Part shown: positions 33,190 through 42,410 of the stretch, piece after piece | How positions within the stretch are numbered: the first letter of the stretch is position 1 | Layout of the letters: each line of letters opens with the position of its first letter | NCBI GenBank assembly: GCA_029262875.1 | Contig: JAJCYO010000043.1 | Coordinates: 1-64,000 of the forward strand | DNA: 64,000 nt | Origin: Flavobacteriales bacterium | GTDB lineage: Bacteria; Bacteroidota; Bacteroidia; Flavobacteriales_E; Vicingaceae | Direction of reading: 5' to 3' | Translations under genes and position numbers: made by a program | The notes under the pieces: generated by a model | Databases searched by the model: none | Seen by the model: the letters and a program-made list of their open reading frames with translations, nothing else | Told to the model about the DNA's origin: nothing

Positions 33190-36100
33190 TTAGTAATAAT
33201 TAATCATGTCTAAATCCCACTTTTCAAAATTCTGTTTCATCCAAGCTAAAGCCGAATCGTAGTTTTTGAAATCCTTTCTTGTCTTCTTAAAATTGTTTTT
33301 GGAATCTAAGAAGTCAATATAGCACTCCATATTATCTGTGCTTTTCTCTTTTTGAGGGACAATTAGTTTTCCTGTCAGTTCAATATTTAATTGTTGGATG
33401 ACTACATCTATATCATACTTGATATGAGATTTAACTCGTAACCATAGTTCAAAAAAACTATCTACCATATCGTACAAGTGGGGTGCTTCTTCTTGTGTTG
33501 GAGCTACATTTTCTGGTTCGGATTTTCTTCCACCAATAAGTATCAACATGGTCTTTTCAACTGCTCCTTGCTTGTTATAGAGTTTGAAGCTGTTCATATT
33601 AATTACATCATCAACTTGATAATTGCGATATAACCAGTTAAAGAAAGGGCGGTACTTTGCCAATAGTCCATCATCTCCAAAATACAAGTGTCCCATAATG
33701 ATAATGGCTGCTTTGCCTTTATCTTTCATCGTATGCAAGGCTAAACCTGACATTAGATGCTCCAAGCGGATGTGTTGGCTTAACCCTCTGTGATTGCTGA
33801 AATATTTACGGACAATATGGTCTTTGCTAAATTTTTCTTCTTCCCATCTGGCAAATGGAGGATTGGTTACTACCACATCAAACTTTTTTGCCATTTCTTC
33901 AGGAAAAGGTTGTGCTGCATTGAAATGGGTTATTTTCTTAAATCCTTGAAATGTTAAAGACTTTGTTCGAGTGGTATCAATTTCATTCACATGAACTTTT
34001 TGCGGATCCGCACCTACGAGCAACAATCCATTTCCTGCACTTGGTTCAAAAATGGCATCAGCTTCATCCATACCTGTATATTGAGCAATGATAGCTCCAA
34101 TAGGGCAAGGGGTGGAATACTGCTTATAAATCTCTTTACTGCTATCGGAATAGGCATAAGTGGGCTGTCCTTTATCCCAAAAGTCTATCATAGCCAATAA
34201 GCGATTTTCAAAGCTTGAAGTATCTCTATACATCATTTTGTACCACAACAACCAGCTTAGTTCTGTGGCTTCCCACATCATTCCCATATTTTGTACTCCA
34301 ATTTCTTCGGCTATTTTCTTTATCTGCCCTTTGGTTGGGCGTTCTCCTTTTGCATATTTGTCGTGCATATAGGCAATTACCTTGTCCTGGTAATCGGATG
34401 ATTTGGATGATTTCTCTTTTGCTTTGGGTTTAAGCTCTGAGATTACATCTGTTGATTTAACATCAAATTCAGCTAAATATCCCTTAAAGACATCGTGTAC
34501 TTCGCTAAAATTGGCAGCTATTAAGTCATCCAATAAATCGCTAATTGTCGCAGAAGTAGATATATAATAGGATTCCTTTCTCGGCTTTTTCGTGTACAAA
34601 TCTATTTCAGCACCTAAATCACCGTTGAGCCAACTCCAATCATCATTAGTTTCTGTTTCCAACTGTTGTACAAATTCAGCTATTGGAGCATTAATTTGTT
34701 TTAGAATAATCTGTAACCCAAGAAAAGGGGTGTAATTCCATCCTTGATAGCCTTTACCCAAAACCATCACATTGACACAACTGAACATAGTAGCATCTCC
34801 AGCTTGATTTTCCCCCTCACAATCTTTCATTTTTTGTTTAGGAATATCTTTATCCGAAGTAAACAGTGATTTGTTCTTTACTTCTTCGTTTCCTTCTCTG
34901 GATTCAGGAAGTAATTTATTGATGTGTATGTTATTGTAAGCATTAGTAAAAATGTCTCTAAAAGACATTTTATCTGCTTTTTCTGTGGATGTGTATTTTC
35001 CTTTTCCTTTCCCATAATCATAAGGAATGGCATAGCCCAATTCAATCGCTTCTTCCATAACCTGCTTAGCTATTCTAACCACGTTAGGTTTATAAGCTGA
35101 AAGTTTGTCAAACCCTATTGTTCCGTATTCAATAAATTCCTCTAAGGACAACCTGCTTCTAATACCCTTTGATTCAGATTTGTTTGGTTTGGTAGTTTCT
35201 CCTTGAGGCTCACTCTTGTTTGGATTCGCTTTCAAATAGTCTTCTATTTGTTCTTTACCGAATGATAACTGTTCAATGTCCCAAGTGATTTTTCGGTAAT
35301 GCTCTTTTTCCGCTGCTTTTGGTTTATTTGTTTTGGGGTTAATCGTTTCGGAAAGAGCGTCTTTTAAACTTGCTATCCGTTGTTGGATATAATCAATTGC
35401 TTTGTTCATTTTGGCTATTGGTCGATGATTTTCCACTACTGACCACCATTTATTTCCATCATCTCCAAGAACCCTTGAGAGCGGATAGACGCTATTATAC
35501 CCTGTATTGGTATTGACATAAGGATAATCCATATCCGTAGGAAAACCCAATTCCTGAAACGCTGTTTCTCCTCTTTTTTGCCACTCTTTGAGTAATGCTG
35601 ACCGACTTACGTTGATCCCATATTCATTAGGGTGAGGCATCTGAGAAAGTTCAAACAACTCTACGGCTGTGGTTTTGGGTAAATTATCGTCAGTTATTTG
35701 CAATAAATTCGGGGAAGCATCCTGTACTTTTTGTGCATCTTGAATATAAATTGAACCTGAAATAAAAGGTTCTTTACTTGCTTTTGGAACAAGTACATTA
35801 GGAACTTCTTTATCTCTTGACGTGATGTCAACAGCTATTGCTTTGGCATCCTTTTTTGATATTTTCTCTTGTGGTTCTTTTTTAGTTTTGACTTCCTTAT
35901 CAACCAAAAATTCAGGTTCAAGATTATTGTCAATAGCAAATTGTTCAACAGATTCTAATGCTGTTTGGAGCATTTTGTCCTTTCTAAAGTCATTGTTTAG
36001 GATAGAATCATGCTTTTGTATTTGGTCTTGAATCCTTATGTAAATAAGATTAATAGCAACTTCAAGAGCATCTTCTTTAGTTTTGTACTGTTTACTATTA

Positions 36101-37710
36101 TTACTTACTGGGGAACTACTTCCACTGGCATCTCCAAATTGTTTTGCTGTACTGGTCGTCATCCGATAAAGCCCTTCTTCATCTTTAACTATGGATACAC
36201 TTGCCTTGTATTTTGCAGTTGCAGGAATTGGTATTTCAATCTTTTCATAATTATTCCCTGCGGTCTCTTTAGTATAAACTCCGTGTTCATTGGTAAGTTT
36301 CTCTTGAGGATTTGCAACTAAAATTCCTTTTACCAAAATTTCTCTTGCTAAGTCCCTTGCATCAACTGGGGTTAGATTTTTGTTTGTATCAAATTTCTTT
36401 CTGATTAGTTTAACAGCTCTCGGTCTGTCCGTAACTTTTACCTGTATTTGAGAAACAGTTAAATTGCTTAGTTCTGCTAATTGGTATATAACATCACCTG
36501 AAAAATCTGCCAAATATTTATAAATGTAGTCATTGCCCCATTCAGAAATAACAGAATATCTTTTTTCAGGTTTCTTTGTTTCCTCCTTGTTTTCAGCTTT
36601 AACCTTTGGTATTACTTCTTTATAAATGATTTGTGATACATCAAAAACAATCCAATCATAGCGTTGCTCATTTGACCATTCAATTTCATTCATATAATGA
36701 ATGCTATCAATCCCCATTGGTCGTAGCACTTCATTCAAGTAACGAATGGTTAGAATTTCGTAGTTGATGATCCGTTTACCCTTATTTTCCCATTTCTCGG
36801 AGTTAAGCGTATTAAAAATAGTCGCTTGACTACTCCCTTTAGGATCATAATAAGGGAGCTGCAGTACTTTTAATAATTCTTCTGGTCTTTCAGTTATGAT
36901 GTTTTGCTCAACTCCCCAACGCAATACTTTTTTCACCAATGTTGATTCGGTAGTTCTTAATGTCTTCTTCACTTTTATTCCGACATTATAAACACGGCAA
37001 TCTTCATAGCTATCCTTATAGGGTTCATTCGCAAATAGTTGTTCAGATAACTCTTTACTGGGAGTAAAGTGATAGCCAAATTGTGAGGGTATATCTCCCG
37101 TAACTGTTCCTATGAACTGTTTTTCAAATCGTTTAAATGGAATACAAGTTCCATGATAAAGCGGTGAAACTTCTTGGCTTTTTTCTATGATTTCAAAATC
37201 ATCATCTTTGGGTTCTTTAGGTGTGTTGTCGGCAATAACTTTTCCCTCTTGTAGTAATTTTCTTGCTTTTCGTTTGTAATTTCTTGGTGAAACATCAACA
37301 TCCAAAAAAGCAACTCCATATTTATTTTTTCCAAACCGTTTTGATATGGCCGTTGCAATTGTTTTATAAGAATCGAATAGAACATAACTGTCTTGTTCTT
37401 TATTTTTGTCTTTGTTAAAGGAGATCGTTACATAACTAAATTTGTTGTGGTCGATGTTTTCTTCAGACGGATCAAATGAGGGTTGGATGTGAATACTTAA
37501 AAAAGCCTCGTCCTTAAGAAGTGCTTCTTTTAGTTCTTTGGCATAATTAATAAAAGCAGGATGTTGTGGAGCGTACCACTTTAAGGGTTCTTTAAAGCCT
37601 TGCTTGAAACCGACCTCCTTTAAACGATTAGCTAACCCTTTAGGAAGCTCCTCACTAAAGAGAAGTTCCACACCTCGTTTCGCATCGTTTAAAATTACTT
37701 CGACCTTCAT
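33190..37710 (-). CDS. Polyvalent protein: ART-like domain plus N6-type DNA methylase
   Basis: About 1506 aa from the ATG at 37710 (MKVEVILND); the frame is open 11 codons further. In order: a small N-terminal domain (GVELLFSEELP...LKEVGFK...KWYAP); an ADP-ribosyltransferase-like domain (~185-370) with YHGTCIPFKRF, FGYHFTPSKELSEQLF and EIEWSNEQRYDWIVFDVSQI, as in ART domains of polyvalent proteins; a long middle of unidentified helical domains; and near 1220-1430 a Rossmann methylase with EPSAGNG (motif I) and VTNPPF (motif IV, ~1280). Polyvalent proteins are delivered with phage or plasmid DNA to blunt host defence and modify DNA. It is the first gene of the block. Confidence 0.78.
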   Translation of the reverse strand: MKVEVILNDAKRGVELLFSEELPKGLANRLKEVGFKQGFKEPLKWYAPQHPAFINYAKELKEALLKDEAFLSIHIQPSFDPSEENIDHNKFSYVTISFNKDKNKEQDSYVLFDSYKTIATAISKRFGKNKYGVAFLDVDVSPRNYKRKARKLLQEGKVIADNTPKEPKDDDFEIIEKSQEVSPLYHGTCIPFKRFEKQFIGTVTGDIPSQFGYHFTPSKELSEQLFANEPYKDSYEDCRVYNVGIKVKKTLRTTESTLVKKVLRWGVEQNIITERPEELLKVLQLPYYDPKGSSQATIFNTLNSEKWENKGKRIINYEILTIRYLNEVLRPMGIDSIHYMNEIEWSNEQRYDWIVFDVSQIIYKEVIPKVKAENKEETKKPEKRYSVISEWGNDYIYKYLADFSGDVIYQLAELSNLTVSQIQVKVTDRPRAVKLIRKKFDTNKNLTPVDARDLAREILVKGILVANPQEKLTNEHGVYTKETAGNNYEKIEIPIPATAKYKASVSIVKDEEGLYRMTTSTAKQFGDASGSSSPVSNNSKQYKTKEDALEVAINLIYIRIQDQIQKHDSILNNDFRKDKMLQTALESVEQFAIDNNLEPEFLVDKEVKTKKEPQEKISKKDAKAIAVDITSRDKEVPNVLVPKASKEPFISGSIYIQDAQKVQDASPNLLQITDDNLPKTTAVELFELSQMPHPNEYGINVSRSALLKEWQKRGETAFQELGFPTDMDYPYVNTNTGYNSVYPLSRVLGDDGNKWWSVVENHRPIAKMNKAIDYIQQRIASLKDALSETINPKTNKPKAAEKEHYRKITWDIEQLSFGKEQIEDYLKANPNKSEPQGETTKPNKSESKGIRSRLSLEEFIEYGTIGFDKLSAYKPNVVRIAKQVMEEAIELGYAIPYDYGKGKGKYTSTEKADKMSFRDIFTNAYNNIHINKLLPESREGNEEVKNKSLFTSDKDIPKQKMKDCEGENQAGDATMFSCVNVMVLGKGYQGWNYTPFLGLQIILKQINAPIAEFVQQLETETNDDWSWLNGDLGAEIDLYTKKPRKESYYISTSATISDLLDDLIAANFSEVHDVFKGYLAEFDVKSTDVISELKPKAKEKSSKSSDYQDKVIAYMHDKYAKGERPTKGQIKKIAEEIGVQNMGMMWEATELSWLLWYKMMYRDTSSFENRLLAMIDFWDKGQPTYAYSDSSKEIYKQYSTPCPIGAIIAQYTGMDEADAIFEPSAGNGLLLVGADPQKVHVNEIDTTRTKSLTFQGFKKITHFNAAQPFPEEMAKKFDVVVTNPPFARWEEEKFSKDHIVRKYFSNHRGLSQHIRLEHLMSGLALHTMKDKGKAAIIIMGHLYFGDDGLLAKYRPFFNWLYRNYQVDDVINMNSFKLYNKQGAVEKTMLILIGGRKSEPENVAPTQEEAPHLYDMVDSFFELWLRVKSHIKYDIDVVIQQLNIELTGKLIVPQKEKSTDNMECYIDFLDSKNNFKKTRKDFKNYDSALAWMKQNFEKWDLDMINYY

Positions 37711-37742
37711 ATAAGCACCCTGTTTTATTTGATAAAAAACCA

Positions 37743-38025
37743 CTCCTTATAGGAGATAGTTTCTGGACTTTTATAGCTCTCTCTTTAAAGGAGCTTGTTT
37801 CTAAAAGAATGGGAGGTAAAAGTATGGTGGCTTTCCTATAGGGAATAGTAGCGACTTGCCACACCTGTCGAATGATGGTAAAATAAAACGAAATGATAAA
37901 AAGAGTATGCCCTTTAGGAACTAAGGCTTTATAGATAATCTTCTATGTAAAGGAGCTGTAAAAGTTTTGTTGAATCATTTTTTGGAAAGAAAAAGCTATT
38001 CCTTTAAAGAAAGTGCTTTTGTAAT
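37743..38025. promoter_or_regulatory. Intergenic region with a cluster of short palindromes
   Basis: No gene is seen. Several short palindromes recur: CTCCT-TAT-AGGAG (37743-37755); AGCTC-N11-GAGCT (37775-37795, around CTTTAAAG); and GTGGC/GCCAC (37827-37831, 37858-37862) enclosing TTCC-TATAG-GGAA. Variants of CTTTAAAGGAG or CCTTTAGGAA appear again up to ~38015. This is the promoter side of the whole minus-strand block, so the sites may be operators, an origin, or processing hairpins in the leader. Confidence 0.45.
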
Positions 38026-38082
38026 ATTATTTAAGTGTTTGCTTAAATAATAAAATTATTATTCTTACGTTTGTATTTAAGC
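38026..38082 (+). promoter_or_regulatory. Operator/promoter of the mercury operon
   Basis: ATTATTTAAG (38026-38035) and CTTAAATAAT (38042-38051) form a perfect 10-bp inverted repeat with a 6-nt spacer, the usual form of an ArsR/SmtB site. TACGTTTG (38066-38073) matches the Bacteroidota -7 element TAnnTTTG, and a third half-site (TATTTAAGC, 38074-38082) follows it. Repressor binding here would block transcription of the regulator and the genes behind it. Confidence 0.75.
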
Positions 38083-38103
38083 AATTACTAAAACAATTGA
38101 ATA

Positions 38104-38484
38104 ATGGAAAAAACAGAAGAAAATTGTATCAGAGGATGTGCCAATGTAAACCTTATTAATAGAGGAATCCAAGAAGTAAGTAATTTGTCTGAACAAATTG
38201 AAAAGACAGCCAAAATATTGAATTTAGTTGGCAATGAAACTCGCCTAAAACTTTTACTACTCATTAAAAATGAACAAAAAGTATGTGTGTGTGATTTGAG
38301 CGATATTTTAGGGATTTCTGTTTCTGCAATTTCTCAACAATTACGAAAACTAAAAGACAGTCAGTTGTTAAGAAGTAATAAAGAAGGACAAACTATTTAT
38401 TACCAAATTCATCCTGAATCACAAGAAATATTGGAACATATATTTGAAATATTTGAACATCAATCAATAAAAAAAGTAGCCTAA
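38104..38484 (+). CDS. ArsR/SmtB-family metal-sensing repressor
   Basis: 126 aa with a winged-helix fold: KILNLVGNETRLKLLLLI, then VCVCDLSDILGISVSAISQQLRKLKDSQLL, and a wing with SNKEGQTIYYQIH. The CVC motif in the recognition-helix region plus N-terminal cysteines (C8, C12) match the metal-binding arrangement of CadC/ArsR-type sensors. It heads the mer operon and overlaps the next gene by one base (TAATG). It replaces the usual MerR regulator: it should leave the operator when Hg(II), or another thiophilic metal, binds. Confidence 0.88.
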   Translation: MEKTEENCIRGCANVNLINRGIQEVSNLSEQIEKTAKILNLVGNETRLKLLLLIKNEQKVCVCDLSDILGISVSAISQQLRKLKDSQLLRSNKEGQTIYYQIHPESQEILEHIFEIFEHQSIKKVA

Positions 38485-39101
38485 TGGAAACAAAAGACAA
38501 AAATTCAAAAGGAGCTGTTGCAACGGGAATTATTGCAGCTATAGCAGCATCATCTTGTTGTATTCCACCAGTAATTGCTGCAATAGCAGGTGTTGGAGGA
38601 GCAGCAGGAAGTTTATCATGGATGGAACCATTTCGTCCGTATTTAATAGGATTAGCCGTAGTTGCTATCGGTTACGCTTGGTACAATCATCTAAAACCAA
38701 AAAAAGCCGATGACTGTGGTTGCGATATTGAAAAACCTAAATGGTATCAAACCAGAGGGTTTTTAATTGGAATAACATTATTTGCTGCTATCGCAATCAC
38801 TTTTCCATATTATTCGGGTATCTTTTTTTCTGATAATAGTGCGAATAAAACCATCATTGTAAAAGAAAGTGATGTTGTTGAAGCTAGCATATCCATTGAA
38901 GGTATGACATGTGCGAGCTGCGAGCATAGTGTTAATAGTGCTTTAACCGGAAGTAAAGGTGTGCTAGAAGCTTCTTCCTCATACGCAACAGGAAAAGCAT
39001 CCGTAAAATTTGATAAAACAAAGGTTTCTATTGACGAGCTGGCAGATGCAGTTGAAAAGGAAACAGGTTATAAAGTAACAGACAAAAAAATTAATAATTA
39101 A
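38484..39101 (+). CDS. merTP: MerTP-type mercuric transporter with fused HMA domain
   Basis: 205 aa. A MerT-like membrane part has Cys pair C25-C26 in SSCCIPPVIAAIAG, TM helices around 16-40, 52-68 and 92-112, and a cytoplasmic loop pair (DDCGC). A C-terminal periplasmic heavy-metal-associated domain has GMTCASC (140-146). The MerP domain would collect Hg(II) and pass it through the membrane cysteines to MerA in the cytoplasm. Such fusions are usual in Bacteroidota. It lies between the regulator and another HMA protein. Confidence 0.88.
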   Translation: METKDKNSKGAVATGIIAAIAASSCCIPPVIAAIAGVGGAAGSLSWMEPFRPYLIGLAVVAIGYAWYNHLKPKKADDCGCDIEKPKWYQTRGFLIGITLFAAIAITFPYYSGIFFSDNSANKTIIVKESDVVEASISIEGMTCASCEHSVNSALTGSKGVLEASSSYATGKASVKFDKTKVSIDELADAVEKETGYKVTDKKINN

Positions 39102-39122
39102 GAGACCTTAAATTTAACAATT

Positions 39123-39494
39123 ATGAAAAATATAATTCTCATTTCCAGTATGGGTTTGCTCTTTACAGTATCACAAATTTGTGGATGTGGAAGTTGTGAA
39201 GCAAATGCAACTAACACAGAGACAACTACTTCAATTAACAAAGAAGAAGTGAAAACTATAAAACTAAAAATTACAGGGATGACCTGTGCAGGTTGTTCAA
39301 GTCATGTTATGGAAACATTAAAAAGTATAAAAGGCGTTTCAAAAGTAGATTTAGAATATCCTGGCGATGTGGCAACAGTTGAATTTGATGCTTCAAAAAC
39401 CAACAAAGAAGCATTAATTGCTGCCGTTGTAAAAATAAACTACAAAGCGGAAGAAGTAAAAAGTACTAAAACAGCAACTTCTACTAAAAAATAA
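39123..39494 (+). CDS. MerP-like periplasmic HMA protein
   Basis: 123 aa with an N-terminal hydrophobic export signal ending in a Cys-rich stretch (CGCGSCEAN), so it may be a lipoprotein. A heavy-metal-associated domain follows with GMTCAGC (about 56-62) and a Lys/Thr-rich tail. It should bind Hg(II), or Cu(I), outside the membrane. It gives the operon a second metal-binding domain besides the fused one in MerTP. It lies 21 bases after merTP. Confidence 0.85.
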   Translation: MKNIILISSMGLLFTVSQICGCGSCEANATNTETTTSINKEEVKTIKLKITGMTCAGCSSHVMETLKSIKGVSKVDLEYPGDVATVEFDASKTNKEALIAAVVKINYKAEEVKSTKTATSTKK

Positions 39495-39537
39495 TGTACT
39501 GCACGTTATGGCCATTAATAACTTTAAAACTAAAAAT

Positions 39538-39903
39538 ATGAAAACCAAAATTTGTCCTACTTGTGGGTGTTCATTGGTTCGGTTAGGAATATCAGAAAAA
39601 TCAGCTACTAAAATCAACCATAACGAACAAGCTTATTTTTTCTGTTGTTCTGGATGTGCCATACTATTTGAAAAAGATGCTGAAAAGTACATTAAAGAAA
39701 TAGAAGATGTAGTGGTTTGTCCAGTATGTTTAGCTGAAAAACAAATAGAACAGACGGTTATGATAAAATATAATGATATGGAGATTCCCTTTTGTAGATG
39801 TCCTCATTGTGCCTCTACCTTTGAAGATAAGCCTAAATATTACTTAGACAGATTAACAGGTAAAGTAGCTTACGCAGGTTTATTCAATGACTTGTGTTGT
39901 TAA
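39538..39903 (+). CDS. Cys-rich TRASH/YHS-like metal-binding protein
   Basis: 121 aa starting at the ATG at 39538, which follows the A-rich leader TTTAAAACTAAAAAT; the frame is open 10 codons earlier. It carries repeated cysteine motifs: CPTCGC at the start, FFCCSGCAILFEKDAEKYI (a YHS/TRASH-type treble clef), CPVC, CRCPHC, and a terminal CC. This suggests a soluble metal chaperone or sensor for Hg(II). It sits between the HMA protein and MerA and is not one of the classical mer proteins. Confidence 0.75.
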   Translation: MKTKICPTCGCSLVRLGISEKSATKINHNEQAYFFCCSGCAILFEKDAEKYIKEIEDVVVCPVCLAEKQIEQTVMIKYNDMEIPFCRCPHCASTFEDKPKYYLDRLTGKVAYAGLFNDLCC

Positions 39904-39923
39904 AATAATTTAAAAATAGAAAA

Positions 39924-41666
39924 ATGTTAAAAAACATATTTGGAAAGAAAGGGGAAACTCCCCAAGATACAGAAACAATTTCATTAGAAATTGAAGGAAT
40001 GACTTGTTCAAGTTGCTCTGCTCATATTGAAAAAGATATGAAGGGAACAACAGGAGTTGTAAGTTGCTCAGTAAATCACGAAACAGGAAAAGGAGAATTT
40101 ACTTTTGACAAAGGTGAATTAGATAAATCAGCAGTTGTTGATGTTGTTAACAATATTGGAAATTACAAAGTAAAAAACGGAGTAGAAACAGCCGATTGTT
40201 GTGCTACTGATTCGGGCAGCTCTGAACCAAAAGAAGTAACCAACAACAAAGGGAATAATGATTACAATTTAATTATTATTGGTGGAGGTTCAGCAGCTTT
40301 TTCAGCTATGACAACCGCCAATGGATTAGGATTATCGGTAATGTTAGTGAATGGAGGATTAGACATTGGTGGAACTTGTGTTAATGTTGGTTGTGTACCA
40401 TCCAAACACTTAATTCGGGCAGGAGAAAGTATTCATAAAGCCTCACACTCTCCGTTTGCAGGAATTACACCAATTGCCCCTAAAGTAGATTACGGACAAA
40501 TTATCCGTGATAAAAAGGAGTTGGTTTTAGCTATGCGAGAAAAGAAATATTTAAAAGTGGCTAAATCCGTAGAGAATGTAACTATTGTTGAAGGATGGGC
40601 AAACTTTTTGGATAACAAAACCATAGAAGTTAATGGTGCAACTTATACAGCTACCAAATTCTTAATTGCAACAGGAGCTACTACGAATATTCCAAATATT
40701 GAAGGATTAAAAGAAGTTGGATATTTAACCAATGTTTCCTTATTTGATTTAGAAGAAAAGCCTGAAAGTTTAACCATTTTAGGTGCTGGATACATTGGTT
40801 TAGAAATTGCCCAAGCGTTTTCAAGATTAGGAGTAAAAGTGAGAATTTTAGAGTTTACAGATCGAGTGTTAAGAACTCAAACTGAAGATGTAAGTGCTGA
40901 AATTCAAAAACAGTTTGAAACTGAAGGAATAAAAGTTTATCCTAATTATCGTATTGAAAGAATAACAAGAGACGAAAGCAAAATTATTATTTCAGGAAAA
41001 GATGCCACAACAGGAAAACCTTTTCAATTCTTTGAACCTGGACACATCGTTGTTGCTACTGGTACTGTTCCTAACACTTCAAAAATGAATATTGAAAATG
41101 CTGGAATTGAAATCACTGAAAAAGGATACATTAAAGTAAATAACCAACAAGAAACCAATATGGCTAATATTTATGCTGCGGGAGATTGTACCAATACCCC
41201 TGCTTTTGTTTATACCGCAGCAGTTGAAGGTAAAAATGCCGTTTTAAATGGCTTTAATGGAGAAAACAAGAAAGCCGACTATTCTGCATTGCCATGGGTC
41301 GTTTTTACAGACCCACAAATTGCGGGAGTTGGTTTAGACGAAAAAGAAGCGGAAGCACAAGGCATTCCTTTTCAAGTAACTTCCTTACCAGTTGAAGAAA
41401 TACCAAGAGCCGCAGCAGCATTAGATACACGAGGTTTTGTGAAACTGATTAGAAACACGGATAATGATAAAATTATTGGTGCAAGAGTGGTTGCTCCCGA
41501 AGGTGGTGAATTAATTATGGAAGCTGCATTAGCCGTAAAATACGGCATTACCGCAACAGAATTAGCTGAAACCTTTCACCCTTATTTAACAATGAGTGAA
41601 GGAATAAAAATAGCAGCCATCACTTTTACTAAAGATGTTGCAGAATTAAGTTGTTGTGCAACCTAA
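39924..41666 (+). CDS. merA: Mercuric reductase MerA
   Basis: 580 aa; reduces Hg(II) to volatile Hg(0) with NADPH. The N-terminal HMA domain has GMTCSSC (25-31), FAD binding is IIIGGGSAAFSA (~117-128), the redox-active disulfide is GGTCVNVGC (C152, C157), the NAD(P) motif is ILGAGYIGLE, and the C-terminal Cys pair (C577, C578 in SCCAT) passes Hg to the active site. It is full length and intact. It is the main enzyme of the operon and the last mer gene; a T9SS protein gene starts 9 bases later. Confidence 0.95.
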   Translation: MLKNIFGKKGETPQDTETISLEIEGMTCSSCSAHIEKDMKGTTGVVSCSVNHETGKGEFTFDKGELDKSAVVDVVNNIGNYKVKNGVETADCCATDSGSSEPKEVTNNKGNNDYNLIIIGGGSAAFSAMTTANGLGLSVMLVNGGLDIGGTCVNVGCVPSKHLIRAGESIHKASHSPFAGITPIAPKVDYGQIIRDKKELVLAMREKKYLKVAKSVENVTIVEGWANFLDNKTIEVNGATYTATKFLIATGATTNIPNIEGLKEVGYLTNVSLFDLEEKPESLTILGAGYIGLEIAQAFSRLGVKVRILEFTDRVLRTQTEDVSAEIQKQFETEGIKVYPNYRIERITRDESKIIISGKDATTGKPFQFFEPGHIVVATGTVPNTSKMNIENAGIEITEKGYIKVNNQQETNMANIYAAGDCTNTPAFVYTAAVEGKNAVLNGFNGENKKADYSALPWVVFTDPQIAGVGLDEKEAEAQGIPFQVTSLPVEEIPRAAAALDTRGFVKLIRNTDNDKIIGARVVAPEGGELIMEAALAVKYGITATELAETFHPYLTMSEGIKIAAITFTKDVAELSCCAT

Positions 41667-41675
41667 ATATTAATT

Positions 41676-42398
41676 ATGAAGAAAATAATAATTGCAGTAT
41701 TTTTTACATGGATCAGTAGTTTGGGATTTAGCCAAATTGCTTTCAATATATCTTTTGATAGAACGATTGATACGGTTGAAGTCCAGACGGATTGGGCTTA
41801 TTTTAATGCTATAATTACGAATCCTTCAACTATTGATTCAGTAAATATTAAGGCTACTATTATAAATAAAAATATTTTATTTGGTTGGTCAATTTACCTT
41901 TGTCCATCGACAGGATGTTTAACATACATTGACACAACAGCATCAGTTTTAATACCCCCTCTTCAAACAGATACTTTTTTAATAAAATTATGGACGGATG
42001 TTATGGCTATTGGCAACGGAGACTTTACCGTTCGATTTGAAAATGAAGCAGACTCAACAGATTTTATTAATACAACACTCTTTGTAAAATATGTTCCTTT
42101 TGTTGTTGGGGTGGAAGAAGTCAAATCTCAAAACAATTATTTATCACAAAACTACCCGAATCCTTTTAACCAAAGTACAACCATTAATTATAAACTACAA
42201 ATGGCAGGTGGAACACTTATTATTTCAGATATTTTTGGCAGGAAAATTAATCAACATTTCCTTCAAGGTAAAGAAGGAAAAATAATCATTAATGAAAATC
42301 TTTCATCTGGCATTTATTTTTATTCTCTTATACATCAGAATAAAATAATCAAAACAAGAAAATTTATTGTTCAAAATAGCGTTAAAAACAAACCTTAA
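41676..42398 (+). CDS. Secreted protein with T9SS type A sorting domain
   Basis: 240 aa with a Sec signal peptide (MKKIIIAVFFTWISSLGFSQ) and a small beta-rich domain. The C-terminal ~75-residue type IX secretion sorting domain is recognised from NYLSQNYPNPFNQSTTINYKL and the final GIYFYSLIHQNKIIKTRKFIVQ. The product should be exported through the outer membrane. It has no known activity. It directly follows merA, but its link to mercury is unclear; read-through from the mer operon is possible. Confidence 0.75.
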   Translation: MKKIIIAVFFTWISSLGFSQIAFNISFDRTIDTVEVQTDWAYFNAIITNPSTIDSVNIKATIINKNILFGWSIYLCPSTGCLTYIDTTASVLIPPLQTDTFLIKLWTDVMAIGNGDFTVRFENEADSTDFINTTLFVKYVPFVVGVEEVKSQNNYLSQNYPNPFNQSTTINYKLQMAGGTLIISDIFGRKINQHFLQGKEGKIIINENLSSGIYFYSLIHQNKIIKTRKFIVQNSVKNKP

Positions 42399-42410
42399 CC
42401 TTTAAATTAA

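Noticed and set aside
37743-38025. CRISPR array
   Set aside because: The short palindromes are not equal repeats with regular spacers, and no cas genes are present; the Cas4-like domain is in a DUF2779 protein.
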